Source of the DNA: Clostridiales bacterium
GTDB taxonomy: Bacteria > Bacillota > Clostridia > Christensenellales > Borkfalkiaceae
DNA length: 64,000 nt
Assembly (NCBI GenBank): GCA_022508245.1
Contig: JAFLVO010000004.1
Span: forward strand, 1-64,000
Reading direction: 5' to 3'
The stretch's first letter is position 1. Every line of letters begins with the position of its first letter. Below the pieces are notes generated by a model. That model searched no databases, had not been told where the DNA came from, and saw nothing but the letters and a program-made list of their open reading frames with translations. Positions 25,570 through 33,731 of this stretch are shown here, piece by piece. A program made the position numbers and the translations under genes.

Positions 25570-26010
25570 CTATTTACTTCCTTTGGTTCTGTAAATTATT
25601 GCAATCAATACTATCGTCATAAAGAAACCGCCGAAACCTATTGCAATCAGAATTACGCCCGCCAATTCGATATTTCCAAGCCCCAACATCTGTCCTATAT
25701 TGGCAACAGTTATTCCCGCAACGCCGATAATTAAGCTTATGGCCAGAGGCAAAATAATCAAAAGTATTTTGACTTTGTCTTGCTTTGACGCCGATTTGTA
25801 CGCCTTTCTGTATTCCCCGTAAATCTCATTGACAGCCTGCACTACGTCTTTCGCCGTCAATTCTTCCTCCTCTTCCCTATCCTGCTCGCCGAAAGCCTTT
25901 TTGAAAGCCTCGTCTTCTACGCTATGCGCCGAAGCGCCCTTTTTAAGCGGTTTAAAGTTACTGTCTTGCTTCCGCTCAACGTTTTCTTCTGAAATTTCAT
26001 TGTCTTTCAT
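25570..26010 (-). CDS. Small two-helix membrane protein
   Basis: 146 aa, not recognised. Residues 1-65 are charged and Glu-rich (EQDREEEEELTAKDVVQAVNEIYGEYRKAYK). Two hydrophobic segments follow (ILLIILPLAISLIIGVAGITVANIG and LAGVILIAIGFGGFFMTIVLIAIIY). The N-terminal part is probably cytoplasmic. It is separated from tmRNA by about 180 bp and from the CNNM gene by the small ORF region. No function is proposed. Confidence 0.72.
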   Translation of the reverse strand: MKDNEISEENVERKQDSNFKPLKKGASAHSVEDEAFKKAFGEQDREEEEELTAKDVVQAVNEIYGEYRKAYKSASKQDKVKILLIILPLAISLIIGVAGITVANIGQMLGLGNIELAGVILIAIGFGGFFMTIVLIAIIYRTKGSK

Positions 26011-26141
26011 ATTTGCCTCTCAATCTTCATTTCCACATAAATTTTGCCATTATAGTCGCAAAGCGTCGCCATAAGCGGCTCGCTCGGCAGGGCGTCGGCG
26101 ACAAAGCCGCCTCGCGTGCACCGTACGGTTGTTCGCGACAA

Positions 26142-26200
26142 CCTCGTCCACCAAGAGCCCCGCCCCGCTTTCTTGCGGGGCGGGGCTCTTGGTGGACGAG
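26142..26200 (-). terminator. Long perfect inverted repeat containing the tmRNA 3' end
   Basis: About 26 bp per arm: CTCGTCCACCAAGAGCCCCG continuing CCCCGC, loop of six, then the full complement. On the minus strand the first arm contains the last 11 nt of tmRNA (CTCGTCCACCA), so the terminator stem pairs with the tmRNA acceptor strand. No T-run follows. The adjoining 26040-26141 holds no gene I can support. Confidence 0.8.
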
Positions 26201-26573
26201 TCGGGACTTGCACCCGAGTCTTACGCATTTTAACCGGGGGTTCTACATACTTATTCCGCCTTTAAACTCACCCGAACGCCCCGACGGACGGGGACTAATC
26301 GTAGCCTGCCGCAAAAGACCTTACACCCTCCGCGGCAAAGAGAGCGCAAGGACGCCGTTTAGATAACGCCGACCGCCACGAACGGCACGTGTCGGCCGAC
26401 GGACCGCGTTAAGTTACGCAGCGCAAGCATAGCTTGCCGCACCGTAGGTGGGGAAAGCTACTACTTTTGAATCTTTGGATTCTGCATTTAAATTTAAGTT
26501 CCGTTTTTACAAAGCCGAGCCTTTGGTATGCTTTTCCCGTTCTCCATACGCAATCGAATCTGAAAACTCGCCC
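26190..26573 (-). ncRNA. ssrA: tmRNA (transfer-messenger RNA)
   Basis: 384 nt on the minus strand. The 5' end GGGCGAG pairs with CTCGTCC before ACCA (one G-U). The 5' region has CAGATTCGA, matching the GGATTCGA element; the 3' part has AATAAGTATGTAGAA, like the TAAGCATGTAG element. The T-arm is TCGGG-TGCAAGT-CCCGA; its loop has G where tRNA-like domains have T at the second position. A reading frame from GCA at about 26484 gives a 23-aa tag starting AESKDSK and ending ASYACAA before TAA, so the proteolysis signal would end CAA rather than the common LAA. The resume codon is inferred. Confidence 0.88.
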
Positions 26574-26660
26574 GATACGCTATTTGAAACGGCGGAATAA
26601 TTCCGCATAGCTATTATGCCTTATTGCGCACAAAAAATCAAGCGATAATTTTGTTTTTTA

Positions 26661-26689
26661 TTGACATTTTCTCTCAAAAGGGGTAAAGT
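26661..26689 (+). promoter_or_regulatory. Promoter of the sugar-kinase operon
   Basis: TTGACA (26661-26666), 17 bp, TAAAGT (26684-26689). The ATG at 26741 has no clear ribosome binding site. Confidence 0.6.
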
Positions 26690-26740
26690 TGAAAAGGCGC
26701 ACTTTCAAAAAATACAAAAAAGGGCTGCAACAGACATTTT

Positions 26741-27652
26741 ATGATATATACGGTAACGTTCAATCCATCGCTGGATTATTACGTAAAAGTTAATAACGTA
26801 AAGCACGGCTTCGTCAACCGCACGTCGAACGAACGACTTGCGGTCGGCGGAAAGGGTATAAACGTTTCCCTCGCATTAAAGGAGCTGGGGGAAGAAACGC
26901 TTGCGCTCGGGTTCGTTGCAGGGTTCACGGGCAATTATATCCGCGAAAAAGTTACCGAGCTTGGTTTAAACTTTGATTTCATCAACGTTGAAGGGCAGAG
27001 CCGTATCAACGTCAAAATAAAGGGCAATACCGAAACGGATATAAACGGCACGGGCGCGCCCGTCACGCAAAAAGACGTAAACAAGCTGGTAAGAAAGCTA
27101 AAAAACAATTTAAAAGAGGGTGATTGGCTTGCCGTGTGCGGCAGCGTTCCGCCTACCCTTCCCACCACCACCTACGCCGATATCTTTAAAAAACTTAAAA
27201 ATATCCCCAATATCAACCTTGTGGTAGATACGAACGGCAAGCTGCTTACCGAAACGCTTAAATACAGACCATTTTTAATTAAACCCAACATCTACGAACT
27301 TTGCGAAGTTTTTAATCTTACTACAATGCCCGATATCGAGGGCATATTCGCCCACGCAAGGCGTTTGCAGGAAATGGGCGCACGCAACGTAATTGTTTCT
27401 TTAGGTAGCTCTGGCGCGGCTATGGTAACCGAAACTTCGCAGTCCATCTACGTTCGGGCGGCACGCGGCGAGCTCGTCAACTCGGTCGGCGCGGGAGACA
27501 GCATGGTTGCGGGGTTTATTCACGAATATATAAACTCGGGCAACTACTTTTCGGCGCTTAACTACGCCACTGCGGCGGGCAGTGCGTGTGCGTTTACCAA
27601 AAACCTTGCTAACCGCGCACAGATTGAATACGTGGAATCGCTCATGCTATGA
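26741..27652 (+). CDS. 1-phosphofructokinase family (PfkB) sugar kinase
   Basis: 303 aa, ribokinase/PfkB superfamily, closest by eye to FruK/LacC. It phosphorylates a sugar phosphate with ATP. Motifs: TVTFNPSLDYYVKV at the N-terminus, AVGGKGINVSLALKELG (PfkB signature 1, near residue 35) and NSVGAGDSMVAGFIHEY (signature 2 with catalytic Asp in GAGDS near residue 248). It overlaps the next gene by 4 bp. No fru PTS or regulator lies nearby, so fructose-1-phosphate as substrate is not certain; tagatose-6-phosphate is the alternative. Confidence 0.9.
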   Translation: MIYTVTFNPSLDYYVKVNNVKHGFVNRTSNERLAVGGKGINVSLALKELGEETLALGFVAGFTGNYIREKVTELGLNFDFINVEGQSRINVKIKGNTETDINGTGAPVTQKDVNKLVRKLKNNLKEGDWLAVCGSVPPTLPTTTYADIFKKLKNIPNINLVVDTNGKLLTETLKYRPFLIKPNIYELCEVFNLTTMPDIEGIFAHARRLQEMGARNVIVSLGSSGAAMVTETSQSIYVRAARGELVNSVGAGDSMVAGFIHEYINSGNYFSALNYATAAGSACAFTKNLANRAQIEYVESLML

Positions 27653-28128
27653 TTAAAATACATTTTACCCGCAAAGAGCACCTGCACGAGCTAACAGAAA
27701 GACTTTTATCCGAGGAACTCGGGCATTCGGTAGAGATTGCCAAAACGCCCGAGGGGAAACCGTATGTTGAGGGCAATGAAATCTATTTTTCGCTCTCGCA
27801 CAGCGGTAAAAAAGGCGTTGTTGCGCTGAACGATAGCCCCGTAGGCGTGGATTTGGAATACTTCGGCGAGCGCGATTATCCTACGGTTTTGTCACGGTAC
27901 ACGGAACGCGAAAGGCAAGAAATATTTACGGCAGAGGACTTTATAAGGCACTGGACGGCGAAAGAGGCGTTTATTAAAATGCACGGCTATACCCTCGCTT
28001 CCGCGTTTAAACACACCGAGTACTTTGGCGGGCAAATTTATTTTAAGGGCGAGGAACAGTCCTGCGAAATTAAACATTACAAGCTCGGAAAGAAAGGAAT
28101 TTTAACAATTTGCGCTGAAGGACGATAA
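27649..28128 (+). CDS. 4'-phosphopantetheinyl transferase superfamily protein
   Basis: 159 aa, short Sfp/AcpT-like enzyme that attaches the phosphopantetheine arm of CoA to a carrier protein Ser. Motifs: SLSHSGKKGVVALNDSPVGVDLEYF (Asp and Glu metal ligands near residues 65-70) and FIRHWTAKEAFIKMHG (WxxKEA near residue 105). It is ATGA-overlapped with the upstream kinase gene. The carrier protein target is not in the window. Confidence 0.88.
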   Translation: MIKIHFTRKEHLHELTERLLSEELGHSVEIAKTPEGKPYVEGNEIYFSLSHSGKKGVVALNDSPVGVDLEYFGERDYPTVLSRYTERERQEIFTAEDFIRHWTAKEAFIKMHGYTLASAFKHTEYFGGQIYFKGEEQSCEIKHYKLGKKGILTICAEGR

Positions 28129-28132
28129 AATT

Positions 28133-28783
28133 ATGAAATGTTTTATAATTGCTATGCAAAAAGAGGCACAGCCTTTAATTGAGGCTATGCGCGATTTGAC
28201 CGAAAAGACCGTTCACGGAAAGAAAGTTTACGGCGGAACTTTATTCGGGTGCCCTACCCATATCGTGGTTTGCGGGATAGGCAAAGTAAACGCGGCGTGC
28301 GGGGCGCAATACGCAATATCCGAGCTTAAAGCCGACGAGCTTGTAAACATAGGCGTTGCGGGCGGCTTGAACGACAGTGTACATATAGGCGAGATCTATT
28401 CGATTGAAAGAGCCGTTCAGTACGACTTCGATTTGACTGAGCTGAACGGCACGGCGATGGGCACGCTTGACGAGTGCAAAGAAAACTATCTTCCCCTTTT
28501 TGTCGATTCCGATTTTCCCGCAAGAAGGCTTGCCACGGGAGACAGATTTAACGACAGCACCGCGGACTACAAGCTTTTAACAGACACATTAAAAGCCGAT
28601 ATCCGCGATATGGAGGGCGGCGCGATTGCGCAGGTCTGTATGCACGCAAAAATAAAGTTTTCCGCCTATAAAATTATTTCCGACGTGGCAAAAAGCGGAA
28701 GCACCTCCGAGCAGTATTTTAAAAATTTAGCGCTATGCTTTAACTCGTTGAGAGCTAATCTTAAAAAGATAGTAAAATTATAA
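28133..28783 (+). CDS. mtnN: 5'-methylthioadenosine/S-adenosylhomocysteine nucleosidase
   Basis: 216 aa. It cleaves MTA and SAH to adenine plus the sugar, recycling methionine and relieving methyltransferase inhibition. Motifs: VVCGIGKVNAACGAQYAI (phosphorylase-family glycine loop), ADELVNIGVAGGLNDSVHIGEIYSIERAVQYDFD, and DIRDMEGGAIAQVC (catalytic Glu/Asp region, MEG near residue 160). Third gene of the kinase operon, 4 nt after the transferase. Confidence 0.92.
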   Translation: MKCFIIAMQKEAQPLIEAMRDLTEKTVHGKKVYGGTLFGCPTHIVVCGIGKVNAACGAQYAISELKADELVNIGVAGGLNDSVHIGEIYSIERAVQYDFDLTELNGTAMGTLDECKENYLPLFVDSDFPARRLATGDRFNDSTADYKLLTDTLKADIRDMEGGAIAQVCMHAKIKFSAYKIISDVAKSGSTSEQYFKNLALCFNSLRANLKKIVKL

Positions 28784-28885
28784 TTGCCCCCAATATATCA
28801 TCGATTTAACGCACTTTTATTAAAAATATAAACAAGTACAAAAAAAATTAAAACACCCCAATATATGCCTTAATTAACGATAAAA
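28782..28885 (+). repeat. ~37-bp CCCCCTATATAT repeat, copies A and B
   Basis: Copy A at 28782-28818 (AATTGCCCCCAATATATC...) and copy B at 28851-28885 (ACACCCCAATATATGCC...TTAATTAACGA), same orientation, 68-bp period. Together they fill the gap before ung; copy B ends at the ung ribosome binding site. Confidence 0.75.
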
Positions 28886-28897
28886 GAGGTAAAAATA

Positions 28898-29569
28898 ATG
28901 ATACAGCTGGGCGGAGGCTGGGACGAGCTTTTGTCTCCCCTCTTTAATGACGAAAAATATAAAAAAATACGCGAGTTTTTAAAATACGAATACTCGCACC
29001 ATATCGTTTACCCCGATATGTACGACCTTTACAACTGTTTCCGCTTTACACCGTTAAACGAGCTGAAAGCGGTAATTTTGGGGCAGGACCCCTACCACGA
29101 ACCGGGTCAGGCGCACGGGCTGTGCTTTTCGGTAAAAAAAGGCGTACATCTACCGCCCTCGCTGCAAAATATCTACAAAGAAATCGGGGACGACTTAGGG
29201 ATAAAGGAGCCCGACTGCGGGGATTTGACGAAATGGGCAAAAAGCGGAGTTTTACTGCTCAACGCGACCCTGACGGTGCGCGAACACCTTGCAAACTCGC
29301 ACTCCAAATGCGGTTGGGCGTGGTTCACGGACGAGGTAATAAAGCTTGTTTCAGCAAACACCGAAAACACGGTATTTATTCTTTGGGGCGGAAATGCACG
29401 CAGTAAAGCTCCCTTGATTGATAAAGATAAGCACCTTATTTTGCAGTGCGCGCACCCTTCTCCTCTCTCTGCTTACAACGGATTCTTCGGGTGCAAGCAT
29501 TTTTCCAAAACCAACGAATATCTTTCATCTCACGGCAAAAAACCCGTGGATTGGGACCTGTCGAAATAA
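28898..29569 (+). CDS. ung: Uracil-DNA glycosylase, family 1
   Basis: 223 aa. Removes uracil from DNA in base-excision repair. Motifs: AVILGQDPYHEPGQAHGLCFSV (water-activating Asp in GQDPYH near residue 66), NATLTVREHLANSH and LILQCAHPSPLSAYNGFFGCKHF (catalytic His in HPSPLS near residue 188). RBS AGAGG 8 nt before ATG. It forms a single gene between repeat copy B and a strong terminator. Confidence 0.96.
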   Translation: MIQLGGGWDELLSPLFNDEKYKKIREFLKYEYSHHIVYPDMYDLYNCFRFTPLNELKAVILGQDPYHEPGQAHGLCFSVKKGVHLPPSLQNIYKEIGDDLGIKEPDCGDLTKWAKSGVLLLNATLTVREHLANSHSKCGWAWFTDEVIKLVSANTENTVFILWGGNARSKAPLIDKDKHLILQCAHPSPLSAYNGFFGCKHFSKTNEYLSSHGKKPVDWDLSK

Positions 29570-29573
29570 AGTT

Positions 29574-29608
29574 GCCGCCGTTTGCGTTTTGCAAACGGCG
29601 GCTTTTTT
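29574..29608 (+). terminator. ung terminator
   Basis: GCCGCCGTTTGC-gtttt-GCAAACGGCGGC then TTTTTT. Confidence 0.9.
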
Positions 29609-29619
29609 GAATTAAAGTA

Positions 29620-29647
29620 AAGGCGGCTTGAAATTCAAGCCGCCTTG
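29620..29647 (-). terminator. Terminator of the pseudouridine synthase gene
   Basis: AAGGCGGCTTG-aaatt-CAAGCCGCCTTG, 3 nt beyond the minus-strand stop. Confidence 0.7.
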
Positions 29648-29649
29648 TT

Positions 29650-30339
29650 TTAAATTTTAACGTCGAAGTTCTTCCAGACCGACTCCGAAAGCGGAGGTTC
29701 GGCTACAAATTTTAAAGTTTCGCCCGTTGTCGGGTGGGTAAACCTTAAAGAATACGCCCACAGCGCGAGCTTGCCCTTTACCGCCTTTTCGCCGCCGTAG
29801 CGCATATCGCCGTAGACCGGGCAGTTTATTGCGGCAGTCTGGACGCGGATCTGGTGCGTTCTGCCCGTGTGCAGCTTGATGTCTGCAAGACACAGACTCC
29901 CCTTGACTTCACGGATTACATATTCGAGCGAGGCAAATTTTGAACCCTCCTCCGACGGAGTGCAGACGTAAACCATATTGTTTACGGAGTTCTTACGCAG
30001 ATGATTTTCAAGCGTACCCTCTTTTTTGGCGGGAACTCCGCACAGCACCGCGAAATATTTCTTTTCAAATCCGCCGTTTTTCATCTGTTCGGAGAGCCGT
30101 GAAGCCGCCTTTGACGTCTTGGCAAAGACCATGACGCCGCCAGTAGGTCTGTCGAGTCTGTGAATAAGCCCGAGGTACACGTTTCCCGTCTTTTGGTATT
30201 TTTCTTTAATGTACTCTTTAACGCAGTCAAAGAGGTTGTAATCCCCGCTCTCGTCCGGACAGCAAGCTATGTTCTGCGGTTTTAAAACTACGATTATGTG
30301 GTTGTCCTCGTAAAGAATTATAAGGTCTTCCTTTTGCAC
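29650..30339 (-). CDS. RluA family pseudouridine synthase
   Basis: 229 aa. Isomerises uridine to pseudouridine in rRNA (or tRNA). The catalytic motif is YLGLIHRLDRPTGGVMVFAK (HRLD with catalytic Asp near residue 66), followed by KKYFAVLCG and LADIKLHTGRTHQIRVQTAAINCPVYGD. There is no S4 domain, so it is a minimal RluA member; the target position cannot be told. The frame extends to 30438, but GTG at 30339 follows GAGG and starts just after the methyltransferase stop, so I use it; the two are co-transcribed. Confidence 0.9.
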   Translation of the reverse strand: MQKEDLIILYEDNHIIVVLKPQNIACCPDESGDYNLFDCVKEYIKEKYQKTGNVYLGLIHRLDRPTGGVMVFAKTSKAASRLSEQMKNGGFEKKYFAVLCGVPAKKEGTLENHLRKNSVNNMVYVCTPSEEGSKFASLEYVIREVKGSLCLADIKLHTGRTHQIRVQTAAINCPVYGDMRYGGEKAVKGKLALWAYSLRFTHPTTGETLKFVAEPPLSESVWKNFDVKI

Positions 30340-30341
30340 TT

Positions 30342-31211
30342 TTATACCTCGCCTACAAATAATCCGCTTGCTCCGCAGGGCAGGGCAATTCCCTCGTCTG
30401 TGGAAATACCCACCTCGTACGCCGTAGTCTCGCCCCATTTATCCCCGAGCGCAAGGGTTAAAACGTTCTTTAAAACTGCGGGCTGCAAGCCCGTCGTGTA
30501 GCTGTTTATAAGGAAAAATAAGGGCTTATCCGAAAGCAGTTTAACGCACTCCTTTACGAACCCGAAGAGGTCCCTCTCTATCTTCCACATCTCGCCGCCT
30601 GGGCCTCTTCCGTAGCTCGGCGGGTCCATTATTATTCCGTCGTACTTATTCCCCCGCCTTATCTCCCGCGCCACGAATTTGGCGCAGTCGTCAACAATGT
30701 ATCTTATCCCGCTTTCTACGCCGGAGAGCCTTGCGTTCTCGCCCGCTCGCTCGACCATGCCCTTTGCGGCGTCCACGTGGGTGACCTTTGCCCCTGCCTT
30801 TGCACATGCAACCGAAGCCGCACCCGTGTAGGCAAACAGGTTCAAAACCTTAATCTCCCGCGTACCGTCCTTATTTTTTGCGTTTGAAATTATCTCCCGC
30901 ATTGCGTTCCAGTTTACCGCCTGCTCGGGGAAAAGCCCCGTATGCTTGAAGCCCATAGGCTTGACCTTAAAAGTCAAATCCTTATAGGAAACCGTCCACT
31001 CGGTCGGAAACTTCTTTTTGTTTTCCCAGGCTCCGCCGCCCTTTTCACTGCGGTGATAGACGGCGTGAAAATCCTTTTTATACAGGTCCTCGCCAGTCCA
31101 TATAACCTGCGGGTCGGGTCGGAGCAGAATAACGCCTTTCCAGTTTTCAAGCTTCATCCCGTCGGAAGTCGCAAGTATTTTATAATCTTCCCAATCGTCG
31201 GCTATTCTCAT
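30342..31211 (-). CDS. Class I SAM-dependent rRNA methyltransferase
   Basis: 289 aa. Rossmann-fold methyltransferase of the RlmI/RlmK-like set. Motifs: LNLFAYTGAASVACAKAGAKVTHVD (SAM-binding motif I near residue 130), and YDGIIMDPPSYGRGPGGEMW (catalytic DPPSY near residue 200). It lacks the PUA domain of RlmI. Its stop is 2 nt from the start of the pseudouridine synthase, forming an rRNA-modification pair. The substrate base is inferred only. Confidence 0.88.
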   Translation of the reverse strand: MRIADDWEDYKILATSDGMKLENWKGVILLRPDPQVIWTGEDLYKKDFHAVYHRSEKGGGAWENKKKFPTEWTVSYKDLTFKVKPMGFKHTGLFPEQAVNWNAMREIISNAKNKDGTREIKVLNLFAYTGAASVACAKAGAKVTHVDAAKGMVERAGENARLSGVESGIRYIVDDCAKFVAREIRRGNKYDGIIMDPPSYGRGPGGEMWKIERDLFGFVKECVKLLSDKPLFFLINSYTTGLQPAVLKNVLTLALGDKWGETTAYEVGISTDEGIALPCGASGLFVGEV

Positions 31212-31287
31212 AATAAAATTATAACAAAGCCATTAAAAAATGTAAAGTGTATTCCGCCCCAACTTTATTTTCGGCGCAAATTGCCCA

Positions 31288-31770
31288 TCAACAATAAGTC
31301 AGAAGTACATTGTAGAGTGATTCGTAATACCTGCCGAGATACTTTTTCGCAACCTCGTCCTGCAAATAGAGCTCGACTCGCTCCTGCGGGTCTGGCATTG
31401 CCATATAGTAATTTCGCACTATTACGTATCTGTCGGTGTAAGATAGCGTAAAGTCCACAACGTACCCCACGTCGCTGTAATCGAGCTCCTCAACAATGGA
31501 ATTGTTGATGTTAATATTATTTATAAGCTGCTCCTTCAAAACGCTGACAGCGTAATCGAGCTCGTCATAGATCGCCTTGGTCTTTTGCTCTAACAATGTG
31601 GAAGTCTGCACTGAGTTGGTAAAAAGCTTACGCCTGTAATTTGCAACGTCTTTTTCGGCTTTGCGTACAAGCGCGTTTTTGTTTTTTTGTGCAGTTATCA
31701 GAAGCCTGCGCTGTGCGGTTGAAAGACTTGCGTAATATTCCTCCGAAACCTCAATTATATCAAATTCCAT
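31288..31770 (-). CDS. Cassette protein with coiled-coil centre, unknown
   Basis: 160 aa, last gene of the phage-head cassette on this strand. A helical, charged central region (STAQRRLLITAQKNKNALVRKAEKDVANYRRKLF) suggests a coiled coil; the rest is Tyr- and Asp-rich. No family recognised. Its ATG lies directly against repeat copy C, whose minus strand provides AGGGGG seven nt before the start. A tail-hub or head-completion accessory role is only inferred from position. Confidence 0.6.
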   Translation of the reverse strand: MEFDIIEVSEEYYASLSTAQRRLLITAQKNKNALVRKAEKDVANYRRKLFTNSVQTSTLLEQKTKAIYDELDYAVSVLKEQLINNININNSIVEELDYSDVGYVVDFTLSYTDRYVIVRNYYMAMPDPQERVELYLQDEVAKKYLGRYYESLYNVLLTYC

Positions 31771-31806
31771 AATTGCCCCCTATATATGCCTCAACTAATG
31801 CATTTT
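31771..31806 (+). repeat. ~37-bp repeat, copy C, inside the head cassette
   Basis: AATTGCCCCCTATATATGCC then TCAACTAATGCATTTT. It fills the gap between two cassette genes exactly, touching the start codon of one and the stop of the other. Confidence 0.75.
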
Positions 31807-33019
31807 AGTAGTATTCTACGGTGGCGGTCAATTGCTTAATTTCCGCGTCCGTTCCCGTGACGAAAACCTTAAAAAATATCCCGCGCATATTTGCCGACAG
31901 CTTGCCCTTAACGTTTTTGAAAACCTTTTTTCTGTTCTCGGTCTGCACGGTAATATCCACCTCGTTTTCACAGTCCACGTATATGCTTTTAAGCGACTTT
32001 TGCCGCCTTGAAAAATAAGCTATTCTATCGCTCCTGTACGTGAAAGTCTTGCCCTTTTCAAGCCTCACTGCGCTGCTTCCGGCATAAGCGTACGGATAGC
32101 TTGCCGACGCCATGGCGGTTGCCGCAACGTCGATAAAGTAAGAGATGTTTTCCTGCGGTTCGTATGCTAGAATTGCACCCCTGTACAGTTTTTCGTGCTT
32201 TCCTGCAAAAAACACGGTCGAACCGTACGCCATTGCGTACACTATCGAAGTAAAATTCTTCGCAAGCTCTATCTCCACCTTTTTTATTACGGAACCGTTG
32301 AAGGTGTACAGTCCGTCGGCCGTGTAAAAATATATTTTATCTTCGCAGACTACGGAGCAATTCTGATATATAGTCGGAGTGACAACGGTTGAAACCACTT
32401 TAAATTCCTCGGGGGTGCCGAATGCGCTTAAAAGACTTATGCCCTGTTTCTTGATTACGGCAATATAATCTTTATATACGAGCAGGTTTATAATTTCGCC
32501 AAGCTCAGTATCGGTATAGAGCCAGCCAGCGCCGTCGATTTTTTCCTCCCAGTCGTCGATACCCTTTTCGCCAGACCAGCACAGCCTGTAGCTGTCCGTC
32601 CCGTCTATGGCAAACACGCGGCCGTTTTTATACACGCCTCCGCAAATTTTATACGGTACTTTGCGAAGTATTACGGCGGCATCCCTGAACAGAACGGCGC
32701 TCTCGTCGAAGATGGCTTTGGCTACCTGCTTTGTGCCCTCCCTATATTCAATTACAAAGGGTAATTTCGCGTCCTCCGTAACCACTATATTGTAATTTCC
32801 GCCCTCGACCGCCGAGAACAGCGAATACGGGTTCATGACGTACAACTTGTTTGAATAGTGTACGAACGTTGCGTATCTTACGTTTTTTGGACCGCTGACC
32901 GTCTCGCCTATTGAAAATGCGGGGATTACTTTACCGTTTTTTACCTTGCAGCCAAGCGGCAGACCGCCGTCTATGAGGTTGTACTTTATACTGTTTACTT
33001 TATGCCCGCTCATACCCAC
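31805..33019 (-). CDS. Phage stopper / DNA-stabilisation-like beta-propeller protein
   Basis: 404 aa. Repeated beta-strand blocks (AFSIGETVSGPKNVRYATFVHYSNKLYV, VFAIDGTDSYRLCWSG, DYIAVIKKQGISLLSAFG, KIYFYTADGLYTFNGSVI) suggest a propeller. Position after the adaptor gene and size recall P22 gp10 (packaged-DNA stabilisation protein). I see no exact motif, so the assignment rests on gene order plus fold pattern. It overlaps the adaptor gene by 10 bp. Confidence 0.5.
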   Translation of the reverse strand: MGMSGHKVNSIKYNLIDGGLPLGCKVKNGKVIPAFSIGETVSGPKNVRYATFVHYSNKLYVMNPYSLFSAVEGGNYNIVVTEDAKLPFVIEYREGTKQVAKAIFDESAVLFRDAAVILRKVPYKICGGVYKNGRVFAIDGTDSYRLCWSGEKGIDDWEEKIDGAGWLYTDTELGEIINLLVYKDYIAVIKKQGISLLSAFGTPEEFKVVSTVVTPTIYQNCSVVCEDKIYFYTADGLYTFNGSVIKKVEIELAKNFTSIVYAMAYGSTVFFAGKHEKLYRGAILAYEPQENISYFIDVAATAMASASYPYAYAGSSAVRLEKGKTFTYRSDRIAYFSRRQKSLKSIYVDCENEVDITVQTENRKKVFKNVKGKLSANMRGIFFKVFVTGTDAEIKQLTATVEYY

Positions 33020-33567
33020 CTTCTCGGCGGAATTTTCGCATTCGAAAACTTTTGGCGCTGAATTGAGTCGATTTCCCGCCTATACCTTGCTTCCCACTCG
33101 TTCGCCGCGCCCGCGTCGCCGTATATAAGGCTGAACTCCGAAGCTGTGCCAGCTGCAATAAGCACTACGCTTGCCTGCGTCTCCGAATACACGCTTTCGC
33201 CGTCTAAGTCCTTGGGTCTGGGCGCATAGTTATACTCAATGCACACTTCGCCCGCACGGGTTTTAATTTTTTCCGGTGTGACCTCGAAACCGCACTTCCC
33301 CGCAGCTGTAGTTACGGATAATATCTTTATCGGCCGCTCCGAAAATCTTGCAAACTCTATCTCGCCGCTGTCCGAACAGATATTTTCCGTCTTTTTAAGG
33401 GGCAGATAGCATCGCGCAAGCTCGTCCTCCACGGCATTGAAACACAGAAGCGCCGTTCTTAAAGCGTCGAACTGCTCGTCGTTATATTCATCCTCGTCGA
33501 TCGCCTCTACGACGTCCTCCCTGCCGGCAAACAGCAACGCACGGATAATTATATCTTTTACTTTCAC
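33010..33567 (-). CDS. Phage head-tail adaptor-like protein
   Basis: 185 aa. The N-terminus MKVKDIIIRALLFAGREDVVEAI with DALRTALLCFNAVEDELARCYLPL is mostly helical, as in gp6/gp4-type connector proteins. The C-terminal TASEFSLIYGDAGAANEWEARYRREIDSIQ repeats the pattern of podovirus adaptor families. It lies between coat and stopper-like genes, as expected for a connector. Function is inferred from order and fold pattern. Confidence 0.6.
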   Translation of the reverse strand: MKVKDIIIRALLFAGREDVVEAIDEDEYNDEQFDALRTALLCFNAVEDELARCYLPLKKTENICSDSGEIEFARFSERPIKILSVTTAAGKCGFEVTPEKIKTRAGEVCIEYNYAPRPKDLDGESVYSETQASVVLIAAGTASEFSLIYGDAGAANEWEARYRREIDSIQRQKFSNAKIPPRRWV

Positions 33568-33591
33568 AAATTCGCCTCCTTTTAATTCCCT

Positions 33592-33697
33592 AACCGCTGC
33601 CGACCCCGACGGAACGCAATTTTATTTATAAAATCGCTTTACGAAATACACTCAAATAGCGTACTTAAATGCATTTTGCCGACAGTCGTCAGCGGTT
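33592..33697. other. Long-range inverted repeat after the coat gene
   Basis: AACCGCTGCCGAC (33592-33604) can pair with GTCGTCAGCGGTT (33685-33697), 12 of 13 pairs, leaving about 80 nt between. It fills the gap between coat and adaptor genes and could be an attenuator or an RNA processing site. No T-run is present. Confidence 0.45.
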
Positions 33698-33731
33698 ACC
33701 CGCCCGCCCCTCTTATAAAGAGATTTAAAGG

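Noticed and set aside
26040-26151. A tRNA or second tmRNA end on the plus strand, ending CCTCGTCCACCA
   Set aside because: GGTTG-TTCGCGA-CAACC looks like a T-arm but lacks the invariant A58, and no matching acceptor or anticodon arm is found. It is explained by the inverted repeat with tmRNA.
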